A DNA stretch of 64,000 nt from Prevotella sp. UBA2754. Its GTDB lineage: Bacteria; Bacteroidota; Bacteroidia; Bacteroidales; Bacteroidaceae. A model generated the notes under the pieces. That model did no database searches. It had not been told where the DNA came from and saw only the letters and a list, made by a program, of their open reading frames with translations. Shown in pieces: positions 35,761 to 44,168 of the stretch. Location of the stretch: contig DEJG01000019.1 of assembly GCA_002353295.1 (NCBI GenBank), positions 507,300-571,299 of the forward strand, read 5' to 3'. Each line of letters opens with the position of its first letter. Position 1 is the stretch's first letter. A program made the translations under genes and the position numbers.

Positions 35761-35857
35761 AAAATTTGAGAGCAGTCAAGTGACTGCTCTCAACCAACAC
35801 AAAAACTAAACTAGACTTAACTAAAGCATATTGGGATTTTCACAAACCCTTCAATAG
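35760..35857 (-). ncRNA. Candidate small RNA, about 95-100 nt
   Basis: A consensus minus-strand promoter (35893-35863) is followed about 65-70 bases later by a perfect 13-bp hairpin (35793-35781 with 35778-35766, 2-base loop) and the tail AAATTTTT. No ORF of any length lies between them. The hairpin also serves as end point for aroC, and perhaps for pyrD from the other side, although there is no T-run in the plus direction. Promoter plus terminator define a short transcript. Not tested against RNA families. Confidence 0.5.
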
Positions 35858-35862
35858 CACTG

Positions 35863-35893
35863 CAAAGTTAGTATAAATTATTTAAACTACAAA
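35863..35893 (-). promoter_or_regulatory. Promoter of the candidate small RNA
   Basis: On the minus strand: TTTG (35893-35890), 19-base spacer, TAACTTTG (35870-35863). No annotated gene lies directly downstream, which is what points to an RNA gene. Confidence 0.55.
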
Positions 35894-35930
35894 GTTTTTC
35901 TTGATTTTTTTTGTATTTTCATGCGAAAAT

Positions 35931-37007
35931 TTAAAGTTTTGTAGTCTTTTGTAGCAAATAACTATCTAAAATAGCCATTGATGCCATTGCTTCTACAATT
36001 GGTACAGCCCTAGGCAACACACAGGGGTCATGTCGACCCTTAGCTGTCAGTTTGGTAGCGTTGCCATAAATATCTACTGTATCCTGTTCGCGCAGTAGGG
36101 TAGCCACAGGCTTGAAAGCCACACGGAAGTAGATATCCTCACCGTTACTGATGCCTCCCTGTATGCCACCGCTATGATTGGTCAGTGTCTCCACTTGTCC
36201 GCTACGATTCACAAAAACATCATTCTGTTCTGATCCACGTGCTGTTACACCCTCGAATCCCTCGCCATATTCAAACCCCTTCACAGCATTGATGCTCAGC
36301 ATTGCCATTCCCAGCTGTGCATGCAGTTTGCCGAATTCTGGTTCTCCCAATCCTGGAGGACATCCTTTGATAACGCATGTAATAGTGCCTCCAATTGTGT
36401 CACCTTCTGCTTTCACCTGATTAATCAGTTGTATCATTTCCGCTGCCTTGATGGGGTCTGGGCATCTCACGATGTTTGTCTCTGTCAGCGAGAGGTCGTA
36501 TCGGTGATAATCGTTATCCAGTTTGATGTTTCCTACTTGTGAAGTATAGGCTTGTATGCGAATGCCCATTTGTCGTAAAGCCAGTTTGGCCAGTGCGCCA
36601 CCCACTACTCTGCTGATAGTGATGCGGGCCGACGAGCGTCCTCCGCCTCGATGATCCCTATGTCCATATTTCTGGGCATACGTATAGTCGGCATGCGAAG
36701 GGCGGTACAGTTGGCGCATATTCTCATAGTCTTGCGAGTGCTGGTTGGTATTGCGCACGATAAAACCTATGGGGTTGCCTGTGCTCTTTCCTTCAAACAC
36801 ACCACTCAGCAGTTCCACCTGGTCACCCTCTTGTCGGCTTGTAGTAATTGTGCTTTGCCCTGGACGTCGGCGATTCAGTTCATTTTGGATAAAATCCACG
36901 TCGATAGCAATGCCGGCAGGCATGCCGTCGACCACACCGCCAATGGCTTCCCCATGACTTTCACCGAATGTTGTCAGTGTGAAAATGTGTCCAAATGTAT
37001 TGCGCAT
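35931..37007 (-). CDS. aroC: Chorismate synthase
   Basis: 358 residues. Signature stretches: [20 protein letters not shown] at the N-terminus, [21 protein letters not shown] and [13 protein letters not shown]. It makes chorismate from EPSP using reduced FMN, the end of the shikimate pathway that feeds the Phe/Tyr operon at 44-48 kb. It is preceded on the same strand by slyD with a gap of 25 bases, so both may share a transcript. Confidence 0.95.
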   Translation of the reverse strand: MRNTFGHIFTLTTFGESHGEAIGGVVDGMPAGIAIDVDFIQNELNRRRPGQSTITTSRQEGDQVELLSGVFEGKSTGNPIGFIVRNTNQHSQDYENMRQLYRPSHADYTYAQKYGHRDHRGGGRSSARITISRVVGGALAKLALRQMGIRIQAYTSQVGNIKLDNDYHRYDLSLTETNIVRCPDPIKAAEMIQLINQVKAEGDTIGGTITCVIKGCPPGLGEPEFGKLHAQLGMAMLSINAVKGFEYGEGFEGVTARGSEQNDVFVNRSGQVETLTNHSGGIQGGISNGEDIYFRVAFKPVATLLREQDTVDIYGNATKLTAKGRHDPCVLPRAVPIVEAMASMAILDSYLLQKTTKL

Positions 37008-37032
37008 ATTGTCTTTTACCTTTTGCTATTAG

Positions 37033-37620
37033 CTATTGGCAATCACTTCCACAGCCACCGCATCCACCGCAGTTTCCTTTGTCACCACATCCTCCGCCAC
37101 AGCTACCGCAGTTTCCTCCACAGCCACCGCTCATATGGTTTATCAGACTTTGAATCTCCTGGTTGGTGGCTTCGCGGTTTTCTATCACGTGTCCTTCGAA
37201 GTGCAGTGTTTCACCAGCTAGCGGGTGGTTCAGGTCTATCTTTACTTTTTCTTCGCCCACTTCAACAATCTTGCCGTAGAAACGCTGTCCGTCCTCGTTT
37301 TGTAAGGGTACGATGGCCTCAGGATAAATGTTTTCCTTGTCGAATTTGCCGTCAACTGTGAAAATTTCGCGATCCACGTCAATCACGTGCGACTGTTCAT
37401 AGTCACCGTAAGCTTCTTCTTTGGCCAGAGCGAAATTGAATTCCTCGCCCGCCTGCTTATCCATCAGATTCTTCTCGAAGGCATCCAGCGCGATACCAAA
37501 ACCAGTAATAAAGTGGAATGGTTTCTCTTTCGTAGCCTCTTCCACCAACTCCTTACCGCTCTCGCCGTCAATGTAGAGACGATAGCTAACTGCAATATAT
37601 TTATTAAGTGTATTGCTCAT
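37033..37620 (-). CDS. slyD: SlyD-type FKBP peptidyl-prolyl isomerase
   Basis: 195 residues. FKBP domain interrupted by the insert-in-flap (about 70-130, with LNHPLAGETLHFEGHV after it) and a C-terminal Gly/Cys-rich metal-binding tail of about 35 residues with some ten Cys. Such proteins fold client proteins and carry nickel in E. coli; the tail here is Cys-rich rather than His-rich. The next gene on the same strand is aroC. Confidence 0.9.
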   Translation of the reverse strand: MSNTLNKYIAVSYRLYIDGESGKELVEEATKEKPFHFITGFGIALDAFEKNLMDKQAGEEFNFALAKEEAYGDYEQSHVIDVDREIFTVDGKFDKENIYPEAIVPLQNEDGQRFYGKIVEVGEEKVKIDLNHPLAGETLHFEGHVIENREATNQEIQSLINHMSGGCGGNCGSCGGGCGDKGNCGGCGGCGSDCQ

Positions 37621-37784
37621 TGTCTGTCTTAGTTTATAGAATTTGGGTGCGAAGTTACGAATTTATTTTGAAATAGGCAAATAACGAGGGTGTTTAATGC
37701 TAAAATGATAAAAAATCCATAAAAACGCGATTCTTTGACTGACATCAAGAAAAAGGCATGTTTGCGCACACAGGACCCAAAATA

Positions 37785-37816
37785 TTTGGAGCGTAACGAA
37801 AAATGCCTTACCTTTG
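37785..37816 (+). promoter_or_regulatory. Promoter of the small secreted protein
   Basis: TTTG (37785-37788), exactly 20 bases, TACCTTTG (37809-37816). Confidence 0.8.
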
Positions 37817-37822
37817 CATCGT

Positions 37823-37934
37823 CAATCAGATAAAACTGAGCGACAAAATAGGTAATGAGCCCCTTATATAATATAATAAGGTAAACACAACAAAGAGGGG
37901 CATAGTGTTAAATTAAAAAAGAAAGGGTAACAAA
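37823..37934 (+). other. Structured 5' leader of about 110 bases
   Basis: The transcript from the promoter at 37785-37816 would have an unusually long leader for this window. It can fold as GCCCCT pairing with AGGGGC, with an inner CCTTAT/ATAAGG hairpin, just before the start region. The rest of the gap 37621-37784 shows nothing else. Confidence 0.4.
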
Positions 37935-38294
37935 ATGAAAAGATTGTTTTTAACCGTAGTAGCTATGTTGAGCATGACGCTCACATTTGCTGAGAATGAG
38001 AACATGAACAGTGTTAATTCTGCAGAGGCTTACAATCTGAGCGTAAATATCAATCAGTTGAGTAAGGCTTTGAATCTGGCAAACGACCAGGTAGAGGCAG
38101 TGGCTGAAATCCACAAGACCTTCTGTTCAGAGATGATGTTTGCCACGCAGTATGGCAAGGAAGAGCGCGATGCTCGCGTTGATGCAGCTATCCGCAAGGA
38201 TCTTGGTTTCATGAACTACATTCTGAACCGTGATCAGTACAAGAAGTACGTGATGCTGCTCAATGTAACGATGAACAATCGTGGATTGAAGTAA
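37935..38294 (+). CDS. Small secreted alpha-helical protein, unknown function
   Basis: 119 residues with a signal peptide (1-19, ending TFAE). The mature protein is predicted all helical (NSAEAYNLSVNINQLSKAL, NDQVEAVAEIHKTF, AAIRKDLGFMNYIL). I know no function, though short proteins of this type recur in Prevotella. Strong promoter, long folded leader and strong terminator suggest an abundant, separately regulated product. Confidence 0.7.
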   Translation: MKRLFLTVVAMLSMTLTFAENENMNSVNSAEAYNLSVNINQLSKALNLANDQVEAVAEIHKTFCSEMMFATQYGKEERDARVDAAIRKDLGFMNYILNRDQYKKYVMLLNVTMNNRGLK

Positions 38295-38325
38295 ATTAGA
38301 GTTGATTTAATAACACAAAAGGTAG

Positions 38326-38360
38326 GCGAGGGAACCGTAATCGGCTCCCTCGCTTTTTGT
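38326..38360 (+). terminator. Terminator after the small secreted protein
   Basis: GCGAGGGA (38326-38333) pairs with TCCCTCGC (38346-38353), with an additional CC/GG pair inside, followed by TTTTTGTTT. Confidence 0.85.
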
Positions 38361-39737
38361 TTATTCCATGTTGATCATTTTCATCAGTTTGACGGCATCT
38401 ACATATTGGGCAATGCCTTGTGCCACTAGCTTGGCATCCTGCATAGCATGAACGACAGTGGCTTGACGGCCTACGACATCACCTCCAGCAAATACGCCCT
38501 TGCGAGTGGTCATTCCATAAGGTACCTCGCGTGTGATGAGGAATTTCTTGTCATCATTCTCCAGTCCAGAGGTGGTGCGTACGATTTTCGTAGCTGGTGT
38601 GGCACCGATGGCGAAGATGATATTGTTGGCAGGAAGGGTCTGGCGGACAGGTTCCTTGTCTGGCTCCTTGGTCTCCAGCACAATCTCCGTGATGTCGAGG
38701 TTGTTGTCCACATGAATCTCCGTGATACTGCTCCACCAATTGAAACGTACGCCCTCCTTGACGGCATCGTCATATTCCGCATGCAGTGCCGACATGGTGT
38801 CAATTCCTTTGTGGTAGACAATCTCCACCTGCGAGGCTCCGATACGCAATGCAGTACGGGAAGCATCCATTGCCGTGTTGCCACAGCCGATGACGAAGAC
38901 ACGGGCGCCCTCATCAACAGGCAGCTCGTCACGCTGCATGAATCCCTCGGAAATCAGTTCCACACGGCGCAGGAAGTGTGTAGCCAGACGGATACGCTTC
39001 AAGTCCTTGCATGTCGTGGCACCCTCGCCCTCAGAGATACAGCGACCGTTTTGCCAAATTGGAATCTCCATCGACTTCGGCTTGCTGAGTCCCGTGCCGA
39101 TGAAGACAGCGTCGAATCCCTGTTCGAAGAGGCTGTCGACGGTAATCTCGACACCGACGTGTGTGTTACGGTGGATTACCACACCCATCTTCTCGATATA
39201 GCGGATCTCGCGCGCCACCACCTCCTTGGGCAGTCGGTATTCCGGGATACCATAGCGTAGCACACCGCCACACTGTGCCTCCATCTCAAAAATCTCCACG
39301 GTAAAGCCCTCACGAGCCAGGTCACCAGCCACCGTGATACCGGAAGGTCCCGCACCGATGACCGCCACCTTGCCACGGGTCTTCTCCGCGATATCCTCAT
39401 GCGTCAGCTCGTTGTCAGAGTCGAAGTCTGCAACGAAGCGTTCCAGTTTTCCGATATTCACAGGCTGACCTTTCTTCCCCAGCACGCAACTGCCCTCACA
39501 CTGTTTCTCATGAGCACACACACGTCCGCAGACAGCAGGCAGGTTGCTCTTGGCACGGATGATGCTGATGGCATTTCCCAGGTTACCCTTCTTCAACTCA
39601 TGAATCCAGTCGGGGATATCATTACTGATAGGGCATCCCTTCTTACATTGTGGCACCTTGCAGTGCAGACAGCGCTGCGCCTCCTTGATGGCTTCCGCCA
39701 TCGTATAGCTCTCGTTGATTTCTTCCTTGAATCTCAT
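38361..39737 (-). CDS. GltD-type NADPH-dependent glutamate synthase small subunit
   Basis: 458 residues. N-terminal Fe-S domain with CLHCKVPQCKKGCP and CGRVCAHEKQCEGSC (about 23-85), FAD-binding GAGPSGITVAGDL and NAD(P)-binding GCGNTAMDASRTAL, ending with GGDVVGRQATVV. No large subunit (gltB) is adjacent, so it may work alone as in homotetrameric glutamate synthases, or with a partner such as an NfnAB-like or other ferredoxin-linked subunit. Exact substrate uncertain. A full-consensus promoter precedes it. Confidence 0.85.
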   Translation of the reverse strand: MRFKEEINESYTMAEAIKEAQRCLHCKVPQCKKGCPISNDIPDWIHELKKGNLGNAISIIRAKSNLPAVCGRVCAHEKQCEGSCVLGKKGQPVNIGKLERFVADFDSDNELTHEDIAEKTRGKVAVIGAGPSGITVAGDLAREGFTVEIFEMEAQCGGVLRYGIPEYRLPKEVVAREIRYIEKMGVVIHRNTHVGVEITVDSLFEQGFDAVFIGTGLSKPKSMEIPIWQNGRCISEGEGATTCKDLKRIRLATHFLRRVELISEGFMQRDELPVDEGARVFVIGCGNTAMDASRTALRIGASQVEIVYHKGIDTMSALHAEYDDAVKEGVRFNWWSSITEIHVDNNLDITEIVLETKEPDKEPVRQTLPANNIIFAIGATPATKIVRTTSGLENDDKKFLITREVPYGMTTRKGVFAGGDVVGRQATVVHAMQDAKLVAQGIAQYVDAVKLMKMINME

Positions 39738-39774
39738 GTCTTAAGTAGTTGTTTTGTCTTTTTATTCATCACTG

Positions 39775-39806
39775 CAAAGGTAGCACAAATCGAATTAAAA
39801 ACCAAA
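39775..39806 (-). promoter_or_regulatory. Promoter of the gltD-like gene
   Basis: Minus strand: TTTG (39806-39803), 20 bases, TACCTTTG (39782-39775). Confidence 0.75.
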
Positions 39807-39905
39807 CGTTGCCGCATGGAATTTGAAAATTTTCTGTCGATTTTGTTTCTGCTTCATCGGAAAATTTGTACCTTTGTCATCGGAAATAATCAAAACGATA
39901 AAGTT

Positions 39906-40808
39906 ATGAAGAACGTAAAATTGATTCTAATGTCTGTTGTCGCAGCGATACTGGTCAGTTGCGGTACGACTTCAACGGTGCCCATTACGGGACGTAAGCA
40001 GAACTTGATAGTGAGCGACGAGCAGGTGCTCAGTCTGAGCAATCAGCAGTATCAGGAGTATATGAAGTCGGCTAAGGCTTCCACCAATGCCCAGAATACG
40101 GCTATGGTGAAGCGGGTAGGGCAGAAACTGGCCAATGCCGTAGTCAGCTATCTGAACGCCAACGGACTAGGTACAGAGGTATCGCAGTATAAGTGGGAGT
40201 TCAACCTCGTGCAAGACAAGCAGGTGAATGCTTTCTGTATGCCTGGAGGTAAGATAGTGGTTTATGAAGGTATTCTGCCCGTTACCAAAGACGAGGCATC
40301 GCTGGCCATCGTACTGGGTCATGAGATTGCACATGCCGTAGCCAAGCACTCGGCAGAACGATTGAGTAATGCCTACAAACAGCAGTATGGCATGCAGATA
40401 TTGGGAGCGGTGGCTCAGGGTGCTGGTGCCAGCACAGGGTTGACCCAGTTAGGTGCACAGGTACTGGGTGTCGGTGCACAGGCATGGTCGTCAGGATTCT
40501 CCCGTAAACAGGAGAGTGAGGCCGACCACATGGGACTCATCTTTGCTGCTATGGCAGGCTATGACCCGGAAGTAGCCGTCGATTTCTGGCAACGCATGTC
40601 GCAGGCCACAGGTGGTGGTTCTTCTTCAATCTTCAGCGATCACCCCACTGACGCCACGCGTATCAAGCAGATTCGGGAATGGTTGCCCGAGGCCAAGCAG
40701 TATTATAAAGGTGGAACTGGTACATCACTTAAATCAAGTAAATCAAGTAAAACCAGCACACCCAAAACCACCAAGACCATCAAGATAACGACAAAGAAAA
40801 AGAAATAA
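39906..40808 (+). CDS. M48-family metalloprotease lipoprotein
   Basis: 300 residues from MKNVKLIL (39906); a longer in-frame reading from 39399 runs through the gltD promoter and is rejected. Lipobox VSCG at about residue 19. Zinc-binding HEIAH (about 136-140) with the third ligand Glu in QESEADHMG, and the HPTDATRI end typical of LoiP/YcaL-type periplasmic proteases. The C-terminus is a Lys/Thr/Ser-rich tail. Expected role: quality control of outer-membrane proteins. Confidence 0.88.
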   Translation: MKNVKLILMSVVAAILVSCGTTSTVPITGRKQNLIVSDEQVLSLSNQQYQEYMKSAKASTNAQNTAMVKRVGQKLANAVVSYLNANGLGTEVSQYKWEFNLVQDKQVNAFCMPGGKIVVYEGILPVTKDEASLAIVLGHEIAHAVAKHSAERLSNAYKQQYGMQILGAVAQGAGASTGLTQLGAQVLGVGAQAWSSGFSRKQESEADHMGLIFAAMAGYDPEVAVDFWQRMSQATGGGSSSIFSDHPTDATRIKQIREWLPEAKQYYKGGTGTSLKSSKSSKTSTPKTTKTIKITTKKKK

Positions 40809-40838
40809 AGGAAAGCTAATCGCTTTCCTTTTTTTCTT
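40808..40838. terminator. Bidirectional terminator overlapping two stop codons
   Basis: AAGGAAAGC (40808-40816) pairs with GCTTTCCTT (40822-40830), 5-base loop, T-run on the plus side. It overlaps the stop codons of the M48 gene and of the convergent permease gene. Confidence 0.85.
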
Positions 40839-41919
40839 GTAGCACATGTTCGCGCTTATTGATATACCGTTGATAGTAGGTAAGTAACAGTGTCGTCATG
40901 GGCAGAGCGATAATCATGCCCAGTATTCCGAGTAGTGAGCCCCAGATGGAGAGTGACAGCAGGATGATGGCTGCATTGAGCCCCATTACCTTTCCCATAA
41001 TCTTGGGGGTGAGAATGGTGTCCTGAATCAATTGTACGACACAGAACACAAGTACCACCAGGAACATAATCAACCAGAAACTCTGTCCCGTATCAGCGGC
41101 CTTGACGATAGCAAGTATAATGGCTGGTATGAAACCAATGAGCTGCAGATAGGGAACCATATTCAGCAATCCGATAAACATACCCAAGCCCACAGCCATC
41201 GGGAAGTCGATAATCAGAAAACCGATGCTGAACAGAATACCAACGCAGAAAGCTACAATGCCCTGTCCGCGGAAGTATTTGTTCATACCTTCTTCGACGT
41301 CGGCAACCAGTTTCACCACCGAATGGCGGTAACGATAGGGCAAAAGCTCAGGCCAGCCCTGCGTGAACTTCTCATAGTCGATGAGGATGAAGAGCGTGTA
41401 GATGAGTACCATCACAAAGGAAACCAGTCCTGACAAGGCACTGAAAGAACTCATCAGTACGTTCCATATTTTGGGGGTAGTTTCCTTGATGGTGCTGATA
41501 AATCCTTCATGCGTCACCAGCGCCTTGATGTCGTCAGCCGACAGATGTTCGCGTAAGAAGTCTTCTATCTGGTCAGGAATATTTTTCAAGTTTACACCGT
41601 CTGTGATATACGCTATCAACAAGTCCTTGACGCGCATCGATTCTTCGATGATGGGCGGTATCATCACCCAGAAAACTCCCGTCAACACCAATGTCACCGT
41701 AATAATAGCAGCCAGCACAGCTACCACGCGATAGTGCATCTTGCACTTGTACTGATAGAATTTCACCAGCGGGAACAGCATATAGGCAATGAGCCATGCC
41801 AAGAAAAACGGTAACAGGACACCACTCAGACGGTCGAGCAACAGATAGGCACACACAGCACCGACTACGACCAATGCACCTCTCACAAAGGAGTCGAAAG
41901 TAATCTCTTTTCGTTCCAT
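40816..41919 (-). CDS. AI-2E family transporter (PerM/YdiK-like)
   Basis: 367 residues with about eight hydrophobic helices and the family segment VPYLQLIGFIPAIILAI plus a C-terminal LLGILGMIIALPMTTLLLTYYQRYI. The family includes exporters of small solutes and Na+/H+ antiporters; the AI-2 label is historical. Transcribed after the P-type ATPase gene on the same strand across a 78-base repeat-filled gap. Confidence 0.82.
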   Translation of the reverse strand: MERKEITFDSFVRGALVVVGAVCAYLLLDRLSGVLLPFFLAWLIAYMLFPLVKFYQYKCKMHYRVVAVLAAIITVTLVLTGVFWVMIPPIIEESMRVKDLLIAYITDGVNLKNIPDQIEDFLREHLSADDIKALVTHEGFISTIKETTPKIWNVLMSSFSALSGLVSFVMVLIYTLFILIDYEKFTQGWPELLPYRYRHSVVKLVADVEEGMNKYFRGQGIVAFCVGILFSIGFLIIDFPMAVGLGMFIGLLNMVPYLQLIGFIPAIILAIVKAADTGQSFWLIMFLVVLVFCVVQLIQDTILTPKIMGKVMGLNAAIILLSLSIWGSLLGILGMIIALPMTTLLLTYYQRYINKREHVLQEKKESD

Positions 41920-41921
41920 AT

Positions 41922-42012
41922 CTTCAATTCTTCAATTCTTTTAGTCGCTTCGCTTTGTAAAAGCGTCTTGCGACGATTACTTCAATTTTTCAATTCTTCA
42001 ATTTTTCAATTT
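41922..42012. repeat. TTCAATTC repeat cluster with hairpin core
   Basis: Direct repeats of CTTCAATT-type words on both sides of a core that folds on itself (GTCGC 41944-41948 with GCGAC 41970-41974, and CGCTTT with AAAGCG inside). The right part encodes the last residues and stop codon of the P-type ATPase, so the element has entered the gene end. Confidence 0.65.
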
Positions 42013-43887
42013 TAACCTCAGGCTATTCAATACCACACTGACGCTCGAGAATGCCATCAGTGCCGAAGCCCACATGGGGGTTATTTGCCATTGCATTCCA
42101 AAGAGGTAGGGCAGACCTGCTGCCAAAGGAATACAGATGATGTTATAGATGAAAGCCCAGAACAGGTTTTGGTGAATCATATTCACTGTTTGTTTGGATA
42201 GTGCAATAGTCTCAGGAATACGACGCAGGTCGGAACCCATCAGGGTCACCTGAGCCACATCCATCGCCACATCTGTGCCTTTGCCCATCGCAATACTGAC
42301 ATCGGCACGCGCCAGTGCCTGCGAGTCATTGATACCATCGCCCACCATCGCTACTTGCTTGCCTTGCGTCTGCAAATCGCGCACCAAGTTTTCTTTGTCT
42401 TGTGGCAATACTTCCGAACGGTAGTGCTCAATACCAGCCTCGTGGGCTATTTCCTTGGCGCGCTCTTCCTTGTCGCCACTCATCATATACACCTCGATGC
42501 CCATTTGCTGTAGCTGTTGCATCGCTTCACGGGCATGGGGCTTGAGGGTCTCAGACCCCTCCAACCTCCCCTGTTGAGGGGAGGCTATAGGTTGGGTGAG
42601 TGTTCCTGTCTTGTCGATGACCATCGCATCCACCTTGCGTATTTCTTCCAGTGCGGTGGCGTCTTTGATCAGGATATTTTTTTCGGCAGCCTTGCCAATA
42701 CCCACCATCAGGGCAGTAGGCGTAGCCAGTCCCATAGCGCAGGGACAGGCAATCACCAGTACGCTGACAGCCGATAGAATAGCTTGAGGCAGATATGTCT
42801 GACCACCGATGAGATACCACGCCAGGAATGTCAGCAAGGCAATGCCTCCTACGGCTGGTACGAAAATCAGGGCTATCTTATCGACTATCCGTTGTACGGG
42901 CGCCTTCGAACCTTGAGCCTCCTGCACCATGCGTATCATATTGGCAAGAACTGTCTTCTGTCCGATTTCCTCGGCTTTGAAACGCAGCATTCCTTCTTTG
43001 ACGATAGTACCTGCCAGCACCTTGTCGCCCGTCTTTTTCTCTACAGCCACCGATTCGCCTGTCATCATCGATTCGTCGATGTAGGCGACGGAATCGCCTA
43101 CAACAGTGGCATCAACTGGAATCTTCTCTCCGGCTCGCACTTCGATGGTATCGCCAGGCTGCAAGGCAGAGATAGGGGCGTCTACGGTAGAGCCTTCCAC
43201 CACCAATCGGGCAGTCTTGGGCGTCAGACTCATCAAGTCGCGAATAGCTGAGGCTGTACTATGCTTGGCACGTTCCTCCATCAGTCGGCCCGTCAGTACG
43301 AAGGTGATAATCATCACCGAGGCATCGAAGTAGGTATGCCATTCTATGCCTTGTGCTCCCCAGTATGATTCCCCCCAGAACGTGTTGAAGGTGCTGAAAA
43401 GGAACGAGATGCCTGTTGAAAGTGCTACCAGTGTGTCCATATTGGCTGAAGCGTGCATCAGTTGGCGAACCGTATTCACATAGAACTGTCGGCCTGGATA
43501 GAGAATGTTCAGCAGAGCGAGAATCAGCATCGACTGATTGGCTATATCGCGCGTACCTATATTAATCCATCCCATAGAGATGGCCATGACCACAGCAGCT
43601 ATGACCCATGATGCCACCACCTTCATCATCAGACCGGTGTAGGCACGTCGCTCAATAGCTTCCACATTGCGGTCTTCCTCAATCACCAAGTCGTAGCCTA
43701 TCGCCGAGAGCGACTCTTTCATCTGCTCTGGTGATGTCACTGTTTCGTCGTAATCTATCAGTGCTGTACGGGCAGGCAGATTAACGGAGGCCGACTGGAC
43801 ACCTTCTGTCTGGTTGAGACGGCGTTCCACATTGGCTGCACAGCCGGCACACATCATGCCTAATACGGCAAAAGTCTTTTTCTCCAT
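41998..43887 (-). CDS. Copper-type P1B ATPase lacking the nucleotide-binding domain
   Basis: 629 residues. N-terminal HMA domain (GMMCAGC, 9-15), six or more TM helices, actuator motif MTGES, TM metal site ACPCAMG, phosphorylation site DKTGTLT and hinge VGDGINDSQALA are all present. Between DKTGTLT and the next P-domain motif LKPHAREAM there are only about 16 residues (QPIASPQQGRLEGSET), whereas CopA-type pumps have about 110-130 there, including the SEHP motif of the ATP-binding N domain. No His-Pro pair occurs in the protein. The junction is encoded by a 20-base perfect hairpin. The pump should be inactive or very unusual; treat as a possible pseudogene. Confidence 0.85.
   Translation of the reverse strand: MEKKTFAVLGMMCAGCAANVERRLNQTEGVQSASVNLPARTALIDYDETVTSPEQMKESLSAIGYDLVIEEDRNVEAIERRAYTGLMMKVVASWVIAAVVMAISMGWINIGTRDIANQSMLILALLNILYPGRQFYVNTVRQLMHASANMDTLVALSTGISFLFSTFNTFWGESYWGAQGIEWHTYFDASVMIITFVLTGRLMEERAKHSTASAIRDLMSLTPKTARLVVEGSTVDAPISALQPGDTIEVRAGEKIPVDATVVGDSVAYIDESMMTGESVAVEKKTGDKVLAGTIVKEGMLRFKAEEIGQKTVLANMIRMVQEAQGSKAPVQRIVDKIALIFVPAVGGIALLTFLAWYLIGGQTYLPQAILSAVSVLVIACPCAMGLATPTALMVGIGKAAEKNILIKDATALEEIRKVDAMVIDKTGTLTQPIASPQQGRLEGSETLKPHAREAMQQLQQMGIEVYMMSGDKEERAKEIAHEAGIEHYRSEVLPQDKENLVRDLQTQGKQVAMVGDGINDSQALARADVSIAMGKGTDVAMDVAQVTLMGSDLRRIPETIALSKQTVNMIHQNLFWAFIYNIICIPLAAGLPYLFGMQWQITPMWASALMAFSSVSVVLNSLRLKLKN
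42565..42584. repeat. Palindromic element at the P-ATPase deletion junction
   Basis: CCTCCCCTgttgAGGGGAGG, an 8-bp perfect stem, inside the coding sequence, with an alternative outer pairing CAACCT/AGGTTG. It lies exactly where the N domain should be encoded. Confidence 0.75.
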
Positions 43888-43941
43888 AACGGGTGCAAAG
43901 TTACATATTTTGCGTCAAAATAAAAAATTTCTGTCAAATTG

Positions 43942-43973
43942 TTTGCGTAATTAAGGAAAAAGATATAATTTTG
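43942..43973 (+). promoter_or_regulatory. Promoter of the Phe/Tyr operon leader
   Basis: TTTG (43942-43945), exactly 20 bases, TAATTTTG (43966-43973). The predicted mRNA starts near 43980 and has about 190 bases before pheA, containing the leader peptide and attenuator. Confidence 0.85.
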
Positions 43974-44000
43974 CACTCAACAAACAAAAACGTAGTGACA

Positions 44001-44078
44001 ATGTTGAACAGAAACGCTTACTTTTACGGTTATTATTTTTACTTTACAGCAACCTGTGAAGCGGTAAGCCGTATGTAA
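44001..44078 (+). CDS. Tyr/Phe-rich leader peptide of the aromatic operon
   Basis: 25 codons, ATG to TAA. After MLNRNA comes YFYGYYFYF: five Tyr and three Phe in nine residues, then TATCEAVSRM. This is the classical form of a leader peptide whose translation senses charged tRNA(Tyr) and tRNA(Phe). It starts about 20 bases after the likely transcription start and ends 90 bases before pheA. The end of the reading frame contains the antiterminator segment. Confidence 0.85.
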   Translation: MLNRNAYFYGYYFYFTATCEAVSRM

Positions 44079-44148
44079 GCTCTTACAAAATGAGAATAGA
44101 AAAATAAAATAAGGCCCCGCTTCACAAATGTGAGACGGGGCTTCCATT
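44055..44148 (+). promoter_or_regulatory. Transcription attenuator of the Phe/Tyr operon
   Basis: Terminator hairpin: GGCCCCG and TTCAC (44113-44125) pair with GTGAG and CGGGGC (44130-44141), loop AAAT, followed by TTCCATTT. Alternative: TGTGAAGCGG (44055-44064, inside the leader ORF) is exactly complementary over 10 bases to CCGCTTCACA (44117-44126), the 5' arm of the terminator. The two structures exclude each other. Ribosomes stalling at the Tyr/Phe codons (about 44019-44045) would leave 44055-44064 free and favour readthrough. Confidence 0.82.
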
Positions 44149-44168
44149 TAAATAGAAAATAAACAAAT

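Noticed and set aside
37033..37135. Simple GC-rich repeat of mobile origin
   Set aside because: The repeats encode the Gly/Cys metal-binding tail expected for SlyD.
39399..39905. Long N-terminal extension of the M48 protease gene
   Set aside because: It runs antisense through the start and promoter of the gltD-like gene, and a perfect lipoprotein signal starts at 39906.
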